Positions 48,618-57,125 of a stretch of 64,000 bases of DNA are shown here, piece by piece (position 1 is the stretch's first letter; each line of letters starts with the position of its first letter). A model generated the notes under the pieces. The model ran no database searches. It was not told the origin of the DNA and saw nothing but the letters and a program-made list of their open reading frames with translations. The translations under genes and the position numbers were made by a program. Source of the stretch: Multiplicimicrobium sp043718225 (GTDB taxonomy: Bacteria > Omnitrophota > Omnitrophia > Omnitrophales > Aquincolibacteriaceae); the NCBI GenBank assembly GCA_043718225.1, contig JAYSWD010000001.1, positions 91,722-155,721 on the forward strand, in the 5' to 3' direction.

Positions 48618-51600
48618 TGAGTTCCGAATTGATTGACCAGCTGATTAATAATTTTACCTCCGAAACAGCCACTCATTTCTTTAGATCAAAAAATCCTCGT
48701 TTCAAAATCAGCAAAGAGCCACCGGTTTCCATTCGAGAGCGTGATCAATTTAGCCAAGCTCAAAAGCTAGGAGAAGTTCAATTTGCTGATAGCGAAAACA
48801 AGCTAATCGTTGTCGTTGCGCAGGTGCGCAATCCATTGTCAGAGCGTTCAGGGAAAAAAGCGCAATATGATTTTGGGTGCGAAATTCTAAAACCTAGTTT
48901 TTATGATGCAGGAATATTTATATTTCACGATGGTAGCGGAAACTTTCGTTTCAGCTTAATTTACCGCCAATATATTGGCACAAAAATAAAAACAAGTAAT
49001 TTTAAGAGGTTTACTTATTACGCATCTCCGGCTTTGCCCAACAAGACTTTCCGCAATCAAATTGGCGGAAATGATTTTACTAGCCTCGACAAAGTCAAAG
49101 AAGCTTTTTCGCTTGCAAAGGTAACGAATGAATTCTACCTGGATTTTAGTAAGCAGTTTGACGGGCTGTGTGGTTCGGTAAAAAAAATAAAAGATCAAAA
49201 GGATGCGATTACCACAAAAGACTTTGCTCTTCTTTTCTCAATACGTATTTTATTTCTAGGCTTTATTCAAAAGCGCGGTTGGCTAGGGGATGACAAAAAC
49301 TTTATGTCGAACCTTGCGCGGGACTACGAAAAGTCAAACTCTAAGAAAGACTCTTTCTACGGACGGTGGCTGCGCCCACTTTTCTTTGAAGCATTGAATT
49401 CGCCCCCTGGCCGTAAGGTTTCATACCAAGATAATGATTTCCCTCCGCATGTTGAGCAAGCTTTTCAAATGGCGCCATTCCTGAATGGTGGTCTTTTTGA
49501 AGAACATGAGCTGGACAAAGAGAGTTATTTTGTAACGGACGAGGCCATTTTTAATTTTTTTGATTTTCTTTTTTCATACAACTTTACTATTGAGGAAAAT
49601 ACGCTATATGACGAAGAGCTGGAGTTGAATCCAGAATTTCTAGGGATTATTTTTGAACGACTTGTGAACAAAGAGAATGGTGCAGTTTACACTCCACGAA
49701 CCGAAGTTGATTTTATGTGTCGTATTGCGCTTGTAAAATGGCTTGAGAGGAATAATACGAGCAAGATAACTCTCAAGGATCTTTATGAATTGTTCTTTTT
49801 GGAAGGAGGTATTAACGTTTCTGCGGCACAGCAACGGCGTGGCGATTTTACGACCGACCAGAAAAAAGAATTAATCGATTTGATTACGGAAGTTACGGTT
49901 TGTGATCCAGCCGTGGGCTCAGGCGCTTTTCTCGTTGGAATGCTGCACGTTTTGGATGAAGTTGAACATGATCTTCGGAGCCGGGTTCGAGACCCAGAGT
50001 ACAAGTTGGATGCATTTCAAAGAAAAGAGCGCATTATTTCAAAATCACTGTATGGCGTTGAAGTAAAGCAATGGGCGGTTTGGATTACACAGCTTCGTCT
50101 TTGGATTACGCTTTTTATTGATGCTCCCGATTCTCTTCGTGATTCATTGCAACCAATTCTGCCTAGTCTTGACTTTAAAGTTCGACAGGGGGACTCATTG
50201 GTTCAGCGGATTGGCAAGAAGCTATTTCCTGTAGTAGGGCATGCGAATATTCCGCCAGCAGTTAAAGCTAAGGTTACGCAGCTGAAAGAACTAAAAAATA
50301 ATTATTATCAAAATAAAAGTCAAGACGCTTGGGAGGTTAGACAGGCTGAATTTACAGTATTTGATGGCATTTTGCGTGCGGAAATCAACAAAAAAAGAAA
50401 TCAACTGACTGCGCATTTGGGAGAGCTGCCGGTTAAGCAAAAGGACTTTTGGGGCGAACCGGCGCAAGAGCAGTTGCGGCTTGATTTGAACAAGGAGCAT
50501 GTCGCTACCTTGAAATCTGAAATCAAAGAGCTCGAAGAAGAATTGGATGCGCTTCGGAGCAAAGATAGACCGCTGGTTTGGAATATTGAATTTGCCGAAA
50601 TCTTTTCCGATAAAAATGGTTTTGATATCATCGTTGGGAATCCACCATATGTTCGACAAGAGGCGATTGCCGATCCTTTAGGCAAGATTCCTAATGCCAA
50701 GGAATACAAAGATGCTTTGGCCGAGATGGCTCTGGGTGATTTTTCCCGTGAGTTCAAGAAGGAAAAAATAAATGCTCAGTCTGATCTTTATACCTATTTT
50801 TATATCCGCTCGCTCAGACTTTTGAATGAAAAAGGCATTCATGTTTTTATCTGTTCTAATTCATGGCTTGATGTTGGCTACGGCGTTTGGGTACAGAAAT
50901 TTTTATTGAACTATGCCCCCATACATTTCATTTTTGACAATCATTCTAAGCGCAGTTTTGCCGCAGCAGATGTAAATACAATTGTTAGCGTAATTGGTGC
51001 CCCTGTAAAAAAAGTTGATTCAGAGCACATGGTCAAGTTTGTGGCTTTTAAGTTGCCATTTGAAGAAGTAGTATTCACTGAAAATCTGCTTGAGGTTGAA
51101 CGAACCCGAGAAATTGTGGCGAATGAGAAATTTCGCGTCTATCCCATTACAAATGAAAGTCTTTTTAAAGGTGGGCTTGAGGCGGATGAAGAAGCACCGG
51201 TGATTGCTGTTACCGGCAAATATATTGGGGATAAGTGGGGTGGCAAATATCTCCGTGCACCCGATATCTTTTTTACCATTCTTGAGAAGGGTAAAGGCAA
51301 ACTTATCCGGTTAGGCGATATCGCCGATGTGCGGTTTGGGATAAAAACTGGAGCCAATGAATTTTTTTATCTTGATAGCGAAGAAGTCAAAAAATGGGGG
51401 ATTGAAAAGGAATTTCTGAAATCGGTTATTAAAAGCCCCAGAGAATGTAGAAGTATTCTGCTTGACCCAAAAGAGTTGCAGGTTAAAGCATTAATTTGTA
51501 ATAAAACTAAGGACGAACTTAAATCTTCTAACGTCTTAAAGTATATAGAGGCAGGCGAAAGAGCAGTGATCGAAATACGTCAAGGTTCGGCGAAGGGGTC

Positions 51601-52165
51601 ACAAATAAAAGGATTTCAAAATTTAGAGAGTATCAAAGCTCGCAAGAACTGGTGGCAGATCGGTGAACAATGTGGGAATATTTTTTGGGGCAAAGAAATC
51701 CGTGAGCGATTGGCAACATTTGTTTCGAACGATTTAATAGCGGCTGATTGTCGGCTTTATTATGCGGTAGTTGATTTGCCAGTTAAGTTGCTTTGCAATG
51801 CCACAATCTATTATTTCTTTGGAGAGGTGTTAAAAAGGGATTTAGGTGGAGGCGGTGGTCCGCGCAGTTTGATGGTCTATGAGGTACAGGACTCCCTGAT
51901 AGTAAATCCAAAACTTTTTAGTAGTAAAAATCTATCCGGACTCGACTCTTTTCTTCGCCGCGAAGTTAAAACAATTTTTGAAGAATGCGGAATGAAAAAA
52001 GAAAAAAATATTCGTGAGCAAGAACCTAACCCTATGCCAGATCGCAAAAGATTGGACGATATAGTTTTTGATGCAATAGGTTTGACCCCCGTTGAACGAA
52101 AAGAAGTTTATTGGGCGGTCTGTGAGCTTGTCAAAAATCGCCTCGATAAAGCTCGGAGCGTTTAA
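48617..52165 (+). CDS. Eco57I-type adenine-specific DNA methylase (restriction-modification)
   Basis: 1182 residues. An N-terminal domain (about 1-165) resembles the nuclease-like domain of type IIG/ISP proteins, but no clear catalytic D-ExK is seen (LIVVVAQVRNPL replaces it). The methylase has motif I TVCDPAVGSGAFLVGML (about 427), a conserved LYGVEVKQWAVWITQLRLWI and motif IV IIVGNPPYVRQEA (about 673). A coiled coil (about 600-655) splits the two motifs. The rest (about 850-1080) would be the target-recognition part. Overlaps both neighbours by one base, so it is co-translated with the helicase and the SIR2 gene. Probably marks self DNA for the helicase-nuclease. Confidence 0.85.
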   Translation: MSSELIDQLINNFTSETATHFFRSKNPRFKISKEPPVSIRERDQFSQAQKLGEVQFADSENKLIVVVAQVRNPLSERSGKKAQYDFGCEILKPSFYDAGIFIFHDGSGNFRFSLIYRQYIGTKIKTSNFKRFTYYASPALPNKTFRNQIGGNDFTSLDKVKEAFSLAKVTNEFYLDFSKQFDGLCGSVKKIKDQKDAITTKDFALLFSIRILFLGFIQKRGWLGDDKNFMSNLARDYEKSNSKKDSFYGRWLRPLFFEALNSPPGRKVSYQDNDFPPHVEQAFQMAPFLNGGLFEEHELDKESYFVTDEAIFNFFDFLFSYNFTIEENTLYDEELELNPEFLGIIFERLVNKENGAVYTPRTEVDFMCRIALVKWLERNNTSKITLKDLYELFFLEGGINVSAAQQRRGDFTTDQKKELIDLITEVTVCDPAVGSGAFLVGMLHVLDEVEHDLRSRVRDPEYKLDAFQRKERIISKSLYGVEVKQWAVWITQLRLWITLFIDAPDSLRDSLQPILPSLDFKVRQGDSLVQRIGKKLFPVVGHANIPPAVKAKVTQLKELKNNYYQNKSQDAWEVRQAEFTVFDGILRAEINKKRNQLTAHLGELPVKQKDFWGEPAQEQLRLDLNKEHVATLKSEIKELEEELDALRSKDRPLVWNIEFAEIFSDKNGFDIIVGNPPYVRQEAIADPLGKIPNAKEYKDALAEMALGDFSREFKKEKINAQSDLYTYFYIRSLRLLNEKGIHVFICSNSWLDVGYGVWVQKFLLNYAPIHFIFDNHSKRSFAAADVNTIVSVIGAPVKKVDSEHMVKFVAFKLPFEEVVFTENLLEVERTREIVANEKFRVYPITNESLFKGGLEADEEAPVIAVTGKYIGDKWGGKYLRAPDIFFTILEKGKGKLIRLGDIADVRFGIKTGANEFFYLDSEEVKKWGIEKEFLKSVIKSPRECRSILLDPKELQVKALICNKTKDELKSSNVLKYIEAGERAVIEIRQGSAKGSQIKGFQNLESIKARKNWWQIGEQCGNIFWGKEIRERLATFVSNDLIAADCRLYYAVVDLPVKLLCNATIYYFFGEVLKRDLGGGGGPRSLMVYEVQDSLIVNPKLFSSKNLSGLDSFLRREVKTIFEECGMKKEKNIREQEPNPMPDRKRLDDIVFDAIGLTPVERKEVYWAVCELVKNRLDKARSV

Positions 52166-53241
52166 TGGCCCTTTTTGTATTTGGAGCTGGAGCTACTCGC
52201 GGGTGTAGTTTTGTTAAGCCCCATGTAAATCCTTGCCTGCCCCCCTTGGATGCTGATTTTTTTACGCAGCTTCAAAGATCAAAGCATGCAAAAAATAAAA
52301 TTCTTGTAGAACAGGTGATGTCTGATGTGGTCGACTTGTTTGGGCAAAATTTTGATGTAAGCATGGAAACAGTTTTTTCTGTAATGGATCAAACAATTCG
52401 CATGTTGGAGCATCTTCGACGGGAAGAGGACGATGATGTGAAGCGATATAAAAAAATGCGAGATCGACTAACTCAAGCAATAGCAACAGTGCTTGAAGAG
52501 TCAATTATGCAGGAAAATAATTCGGGGACGAGCTTTACACTGCATCCCAAATTGTGCAGACATCATAGGAAATTTGTTGAAAAAATGTTAAAGCCACGCG
52601 ATGTGGTTGTGTCATTTAATTACGATTGTGTTTTAGATTATGCCTTGCGTGACTATGGTAGAGGAAAATGGAATGCCAGATCCGGATACTGTTTTGATGG
52701 CGGGTATTGGGGCCATAATTTTAAAGGCGAAACGAAGTGGCAGCCCGAAAAGGTTGCAAGCCAAAATGATACCGTTAAATTGTTAAAATTGCACGGGTCG
52801 CTTCATTTTAAAATCGAAATGCCTTCAGACAGACAGCAGAAGCAGAATCTCAAAGCCAAACCCACTGTTGAATTAAAGGTAAGACCTTACACGCAACAAA
52901 ATGGAGTTCGGGTATTCTCAATTATTCCACCGGAGTGGAATAAGAAATTTGATGAGGGACCAATTGGTGATTTGTGGATTAAAGCAGCACAAGAGGTTCG
53001 GCGAGCAAAAAGCGTTGTAGTGATTGGTTACTCAATGCCGCCTAATGACTTGCACTCTTCTACTCTTTTTCGGACAAATATTAAGCATTTAAACTCACTG
53101 GTTGTTGTTAATCCCGATAAAGACGCAAGAAAAAGAATCAGATCAGTTTTTTCACAAGGGTTGGCCAGAAAAACAAAAGTGCTCTCTTTTGATAAATTTT
53201 CAGATTTTATGGCGCTTGATCCTAAGATTTGGAATTTTTAA
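52165..53241 (+). CDS. SIR2-like predicted NAD-cleaving effector
   Basis: 358-residue SIR2-fold protein. The Rossmann start FVFGAGATRGC (about 4-14) replaces GAGxS. The catalytic-type Asn lies in VVSFNYDCVLDYAL (about 151), the His in LKLHGSLHF (about 210), and VVVIGYSMPPNDLHS (about 280) matches the later strand. SIR2 proteins in Thoeris, DSR and pAgo systems destroy NAD to abort infection. Placing it third in an operon with helicase and methylase suggests an added killing arm. NADase activity is inferred. Confidence 0.78.
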   Translation: MALFVFGAGATRGCSFVKPHVNPCLPPLDADFFTQLQRSKHAKNKILVEQVMSDVVDLFGQNFDVSMETVFSVMDQTIRMLEHLRREEDDDVKRYKKMRDRLTQAIATVLEESIMQENNSGTSFTLHPKLCRHHRKFVEKMLKPRDVVVSFNYDCVLDYALRDYGRGKWNARSGYCFDGGYWGHNFKGETKWQPEKVASQNDTVKLLKLHGSLHFKIEMPSDRQQKQNLKAKPTVELKVRPYTQQNGVRVFSIIPPEWNKKFDEGPIGDLWIKAAQEVRRAKSVVVIGYSMPPNDLHSSTLFRTNIKHLNSLVVVNPDKDARKRIRSVFSQGLARKTKVLSFDKFSDFMALDPKIWNF

Positions 53242-53299
53242 ATATCGGTAGGGGCACGCCGGGTTCTGTTGTGGAATGAAAGTTAGCTAAGGGGTAAAT

Positions 53300-54208
53300 A
53301 TGCGAGGCGTGGCCTTCTCAGATGAATCAAAACATTACCAAGGACGTTATCGTGGAGTAGGCTTAATAAGTTGCCATGAAGATCATTCTGCAGAAATTCG
53401 AAATGAAATCATTCGGCTGTTGAAAGAGTCAAATGTAAGAGAATTTAAATGGGAAAAGCTAAGGACTGCTCAATACCGTTTAGCGGCGATCAAGATGGCT
53501 GAGGCAGCATTAAGTTTTGCTGTTCTCAACAAAATGAGGATAGATGTACTGGTTTGGGATACGCAAGATGAAAGACATAATATTTCCGGGCGTGACGATC
53601 GCAGAAATTTTCAGATCATGTATTATCAGCTGTTTAAAAATGTTCTAAAGAAAAAATGGCCTTCGCGCTGGGCATGGCAATTATTCCCAGATGAACAAGA
53701 TGAGATAGATTGGCAAATTATTAAATCAATTTTGGAATCCATAAATGTTGAACATCGCATGGAAAGACATGTGTGGTCACCAACAGAAATCTCTGTGTCG
53801 ATTAAGCATGAGTTCGGAATTGATAGGATTGCTCAAAAAAAGTCACACGAAGAGCCTTTGATACAGATGGCAGATCTTTTTGTTGGGATGGCCGTGTATT
53901 CAAGATCTGATTTTGGAAAGTATTTAAATTGGCTGTTGAAAGAAGAGGATGTGCTGTCTTTGTTTGCTAATGAATTAGCGCAACCACAGAAGCTCTCATC
54001 TGGGGACAGCGAGAAATGTTTTTTTATACGGCATTTGGACAGTAGATATAAATCTAAAAAATTACCGATAAGCCTCAAAACGACCAAAGGATTTCAAACT
54101 CGAAATCCTAAATGTCCGATTAACTTTTGGTTCTATAAGCCACAACACATTAATGATAAAGCGCCCGTAACTGCAGCACATGTTTTTAAAACCCATTTGA
54201 TGCGATAG
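53300..54208 (+). CDS. DUF3800-domain protein
   Basis: 302 residues. RNase H-like DUF3800 features: an N-terminal FSDESKHY with two acids (about 6-12), VLVWDTQDERH (about 81), LFPDEQDE and the C-terminal IQMADLFVGMAVYS (about 190-203). DUF3800 is widespread in mobile and defence loci, and its activity is unproven but likely nucleolytic. Candidate RNA motifs are known to lie beside some DUF3800 genes; a structured segment is indeed found 1.0 kb downstream. Gap to the SIR2 gene 58 bp, same strand. Confidence 0.82.
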   Translation: MRGVAFSDESKHYQGRYRGVGLISCHEDHSAEIRNEIIRLLKESNVREFKWEKLRTAQYRLAAIKMAEAALSFAVLNKMRIDVLVWDTQDERHNISGRDDRRNFQIMYYQLFKNVLKKKWPSRWAWQLFPDEQDEIDWQIIKSILESINVEHRMERHVWSPTEISVSIKHEFGIDRIAQKKSHEEPLIQMADLFVGMAVYSRSDFGKYLNWLLKEEDVLSLFANELAQPQKLSSGDSEKCFFIRHLDSRYKSKKLPISLKTTKGFQTRNPKCPINFWFYKPQHINDKAPVTAAHVFKTHLMR

Positions 54209-54242
54209 AAATTGCAACATTTCTAAAAGGTTGAAAAAATAA

Positions 54243-55007
54243 ATGTCTCAATACTATAAGGGCAAAAGAAAGCGGAATCTGTACGAGCCGAAAGCTAGCG
54301 AGCCATTCCGTTTAAGTCGTTCGCGGATTGATCTTTTTGTGAGTTGTCCACGTTGCTTCTATATAGATCGTCGACTGGGGTTGGATCGCCCGCCTGGATT
54401 TCCTTTTAGCTTGAACTCGGCTGTGGATAAGCTTCTCAAGAAAGAATTTGATACTCACCGCGCTAAAAAATTACCGCATCCACTAATGAAATCTTATGGG
54501 ATAGATGCCGTTCCGTTTCAGCATGAAAAAATGGATGAGTGGCGCGACGCATTGCGGCGGGGAATTACTTATTTGCATCCGGTGACTAATTTGATGATCA
54601 CGGGCGGTGTGGATGACGTTTGGGTGAAGCCATCTGGGGAGCTTTTGATTGTGGATTACAAGGCGACTTCAAAAGTCGAGGAAGTAACTTTGGATGCGGA
54701 TTGGCAAATTGGTTACAAACGACAGATGGAAATTTATCAATGGCTTTTTCGCCGGAACGGTTTCAAAGTTTCGAATACCGGATACTTTGTTTATTGCAAT
54801 GGCGATAGTGATCGGGAAGCTTTTGATGCCAAGCTCGAGTTTGATATCAAAGTGATTCCCTATGAAGGAGATGACGCTTGGGTCGAAGCTACAATCTTAG
54901 ATATTCACAAATGCCTCAACGGCAGCCAAATCCCCAAATCCAGCCCCGGCTGCGATTACTGTTTGTATACAAAATCTCTGGATGAAGTTTTAAATAACAA
55001 GAATTAG
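54243..55007 (+). CDS. Cas4/RecB-like PD-(D/E)XK nuclease
   Basis: 254 residues. SRSRIDLFVSCPRCFYIDR (about 23-41) with two Cys, the nuclease core GGVDDVWV (about 121), LLIVDYKATS (about 134) and QMEIYQWLF (about 162), then a C-terminal GCDYC (about 236) that completes a four-Cys iron-sulphur site as in Cas4 and AddB. No CRISPR array or cas genes are near, so it is probably a defence or repair nuclease acting with the upstream operon. Begins 34 bp after the DUF3800 gene. Confidence 0.85.
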   Translation: MSQYYKGKRKRNLYEPKASEPFRLSRSRIDLFVSCPRCFYIDRRLGLDRPPGFPFSLNSAVDKLLKKEFDTHRAKKLPHPLMKSYGIDAVPFQHEKMDEWRDALRRGITYLHPVTNLMITGGVDDVWVKPSGELLIVDYKATSKVEEVTLDADWQIGYKRQMEIYQWLFRRNGFKVSNTGYFVYCNGDSDREAFDAKLEFDIKVIPYEGDDAWVEATILDIHKCLNGSQIPKSSPGCDYCLYTKSLDEVLNNKN

Positions 55008-55216
55008 CGATTTTTTTCTCGCCCTAATTTCGATCCTCTTTCCTTTCTAAAAACCACCTTTTATTACAGCGTCGGAAAACCCGGATGAATATTTATTTTT
55101 GTATAGACGGAAAGGTTGACAAAGGGGCGCCCAAAGGGGGTGTTTTTGCCCAATACTATAGGGGGCATGTGTAGATTTTTTTGAATGTGCCGACTTCGAA
55201 GTGCGTCTTATTGGCG

Positions 55217-55461
55217 TTGCCAGCTTTGTCCGTGTGCTGGCCAAAGACACGGAAACTTACCGGAACGCTAGATATGTTCCTCTGACAAAGCGTTCCAGAA
55301 GCCGTCCGTAGACCCTGCTCGAGAATGGGCTGGTTTGATTAACGAGCCGAGGCAAGGAAGACGAGAAGTCCATACTGAATGAAGTATGGACGACGAGTAT
55401 GACGAAGCCGCAGGCCGTTAGCAAACGGCCACTTTCCGAGAGGGGTTTACGGATGACTTCT
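55217..55461 (+). ncRNA. Candidate structured RNA with pseudoknot and long interrupted helix
   Basis: No gene fits, yet helices are dense. (1) H-type pseudoknot: GCCAGC 55219-55224 with GCTGGC 55236-55241, and TCCGTGT 55229-55235 with ACACGGA 55247-55253. (2) GGAACGCT 55262-55269 with AGCGTTCC 55289-55296. (3) A long helix closing 165 bases: AGAAG/CTTCT, TCCGTA/TACGGA, CCCT/GGGG and CTCG/CGAG (55297-55321 with 55437-55461). (4) Inside it, GGCT-g-GTT/AAC-g-AGCC (55328-55348), GTCCATAC/GTATGGAC (55368-55391) and GGCCGTT/AACGGCC (55413-55430). The strand is inferred from the neighbours. It matches no RNA class I know by sight; a DUF3800-associated RNA, a leader or an element RNA are options. Confidence 0.6.
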
Positions 55462-55511
55462 AATAGCCCTCGTTAGGTAAGTCACTCATATTGGGATTTA
55501 AAACCCTGTTC

Positions 55512-55596
55512 TGTGGAGACATGACTCCACAAATCGTGAAAGGCTTTTCCAGCCTCGCTAAAAATGGAAAAAACCTGATGGGCAGACTTTGTCTGC
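55512..55596 (+). promoter_or_regulatory. Leader hairpins before the small winged-helix gene
   Basis: TGTGGAG/CTCCACA (55512-55531), AGGCTtttccAGCCT at about 55542 and GCAGACtttGTCTGC (55582-55596) lie between the candidate RNA and the AGGAGG of the gene at 55637. They could be the 3' part of the same RNA or a regulatory leader. Confidence 0.4.
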
Positions 55597-55636
55597 TTGC
55601 GGGTATTTTCAATTCAGATTTAGGAGGTATTACGCG

Positions 55637-55930
55637 ATGACAGGTAACTTTCAGGGCAAGTATCCAATTCGGTTAAATGATCGTGACTTGGAGATTTTCC
55701 GGCTGATCCGTTCTGATGGAGCCAAGACTTCGGCGGATCTTGAAAAGCGATTTTGGTATGGAAAATCCAAGAAAGCAAAAGCGGCCTTTCAGAGAATCCG
55801 AAAATTGGTTGAAGCAGGTTTGCTTGATCGCGGGAATCCGAAGCTGCTCTATCTTTCGGATTGTGCCCGCAATCTTCTCACCCAAAAAGATGCCATGCCG
55901 TGGGTCGAGGAGGTAAAGCAGAGTGCCTAA
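55637..55930 (+). CDS. Small winged-helix protein
   Basis: 97 residues from ATG 55637, chosen because AGGAGG precedes it; the longer frame is dropped. NDRDLEIFRLIRSDGAKTSADLEKRFWYG and FQRIRKLVEAGLLDR form a winged helix like the N-terminal part of replication-relaxation proteins, ending with a short wing (NPKLLYLSDCARNLL). It probably binds DNA of the element. The next small gene overlaps it by 8 bp. Confidence 0.7.
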   Translation: MTGNFQGKYPIRLNDRDLEIFRLIRSDGAKTSADLEKRFWYGKSKKAKAAFQRIRKLVEAGLLDRGNPKLLYLSDCARNLLTQKDAMPWVEEVKQSA

Positions 55931-56117
55931 GCTCACAAAAAAAACTGCTGCGATTCGGATTTTTAGTCATCTCAGCGATGAAGAAAGAATCGATCAGGCC
56001 TGTGAGCTTTTAGCGCGAGGTGTTTTGAGATTAGCGGAAAAAAGAGGTTTAACAAAACCTCTACACCCCAAAGCATGTGAAAGGCCGGAAGAAACAAATA
56101 CAGAGAAAGCTGCATGA
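55923..56117 (+). CDS. Small helical protein, unknown
   Basis: 64 residues with a GTG start at 55923 that overlaps the previous gene by 8 bp. Highly charged, helical (HLSDEERIDQACELLARGVLRLAEKRG), without a recognised domain. The overlap with the winged-helix gene is the main support for it being real. A small partner or regulator is possible. Confidence 0.5.
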   Translation: MPKLTKKTAAIRIFSHLSDEERIDQACELLARGVLRLAEKRGLTKPLHPKACERPEETNTEKAA

Positions 56118-56158
56118 ACGAAACAGGACAGAATTTGAAATGCTGTTCGGAAAGTAAA

Positions 56159-56319
56159 CCCCACATAGGTATATACATCTCACGATGTATATACCTGGGG
56201 AGTGTTCGACCCGCGCTAAATTATTGTGCTGCCTCGTTTCGCCGTTTCAGCCGTGGGCTGAAATGCCTATCGACCACCCTCTCTCATCATATTGATGGAT
56301 TCGAGATGGTGGTCGATAG
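56159..56319. repeat. Three strong hairpins before the Replic_Relax gene
   Basis: CCCC-acat-AGGTATATACAT (56159-56178) pairs with ATGTATATACCT-GGGG (56185-56200). TTTCAGCC/GGCTGAAA (56245-56263). CTATCGACCACC (56267-56278) pairs with GGTGGTCGATAG (56308-56319) around a 29-base loop. The region overlaps a 76-codon open frame that has no coding character. An origin, nick site or structured leader of the mobile element is suggested by position next to a Replic_Relax gene. Confidence 0.5.
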
Positions 56320-56381
56320 CGGCTCATTCGGCAATTTAAGTTAGCGAGGGATGATCAAATGAAAAGAGGAAATCTACACGG

Positions 56382-57125
56382 ATGACAAGAAAATACAGTA
56401 AACCCAACTGGAAGAAGGTTGAGATTGGATTAAGGGATGAACGGTTAATTAAGACGATTGGTGATGAAGGATTTGTAAGAAGAGATTTTGTGATTAAGTA
56501 CATCTTTGAAGGCAAAGAAAGTTACGCAAAGATTCGGATTCGAAAGCTGAAAAAGTTTGGTTATTTAAAAACTGTTTCGGTCAGGGAAGGAGACCCGGAA
56601 AGCTACTTGCTCGGGCAAGAGGGCATTGATGTGGTGAGAGGGTTCTATCCGATAGGTCTGCGGGGTTGGGGCTGTCCCAGCGTGCTCGAATCGATTGATC
56701 TCGCCACCTATGACCATAGCTTGAAAGTAACGCGGGTGAGACTGATTTTTGAGAATCTTGGGTTTTGTAAAAACTGGAAAAGCGAGAGGCTCTTGAGGGC
56801 CGGGACAAAAGGCGGTCATAAAGTACCGGATGGTTTTTTTATTCCGAATGAGAAGGGAATTGCTGTTGAGGTGGAATTGACGCCCAAAAAAGATTCGACT
56901 TACCGAAAGATTTTCGAGGTCTACGACCATGATTCCAAAATGGATTATGTCCTCTACATCTGCGGGAGCTTGTCCCTGCTGACCCGCCTCAGAAGACTGA
57001 TCAAGAAAATGGATGTTTCGAAGGGCTATTGTTTCATGCTTTATGACGAACTTGTGAGATCCCAAGAGAATGCGATGGTGCGTATTCAGGACACGGAATT
57101 CCCACTCAAAAAGTTGCTTTCATGA
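56382..57125 (+). CDS. Replication-relaxation-family protein
   Basis: 247 residues. N-terminal winged helix (about 15-70: DERLIKTIGDEGFVRRDFVIKYIF and IRIRKLKKFGYLKTV), then a nuclease-like fold with GHKVPDGFFIPNEKGIAVEVELTPKKDSTYRKIFEVY (about 145-182). The DG...EVELT...K arrangement is that of the Replic_Relax/PD-(D/E)XK-like family found on plasmids and integrated elements. Its stop overlaps the next start (ATGA), so the two proteins are made together. It probably acts in replication or mobilisation of the element. Confidence 0.75.
   Translation: MTRKYSKPNWKKVEIGLRDERLIKTIGDEGFVRRDFVIKYIFEGKESYAKIRIRKLKKFGYLKTVSVREGDPESYLLGQEGIDVVRGFYPIGLRGWGCPSVLESIDLATYDHSLKVTRVRLIFENLGFCKNWKSERLLRAGTKGGHKVPDGFFIPNEKGIAVEVELTPKKDSTYRKIFEVYDHDSKMDYVLYICGSLSLLTRLRRLIKKMDVSKGYCFMLYDELVRSQENAMVRIQDTEFPLKKLLS

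Noticed and set aside
45249..52165. Known DISARM or BREX system
   Set aside because: drmA, drmB, pglZ, brxC and brxL are absent and the PLD and helicase domains are fused. The genes resemble parts of these systems only at the level of domains.
55008..55636. Group I or II intron, tmRNA or RNase P RNA as identity of the structured segment
   Set aside because: No domain V-like AGC...GAAA hairpin, no group I P7 core, no tRNA-like ends and no RNase P consensus segments were found.
56114..56344. 76-codon frame beginning ATGA at the stop of the 64-residue gene
   Set aside because: It runs through three strong hairpins, and its translation (many Cys, Ser, Ile-Tyr repeats from the palindrome) has no protein character. 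Treated as non-coding structured DNA.
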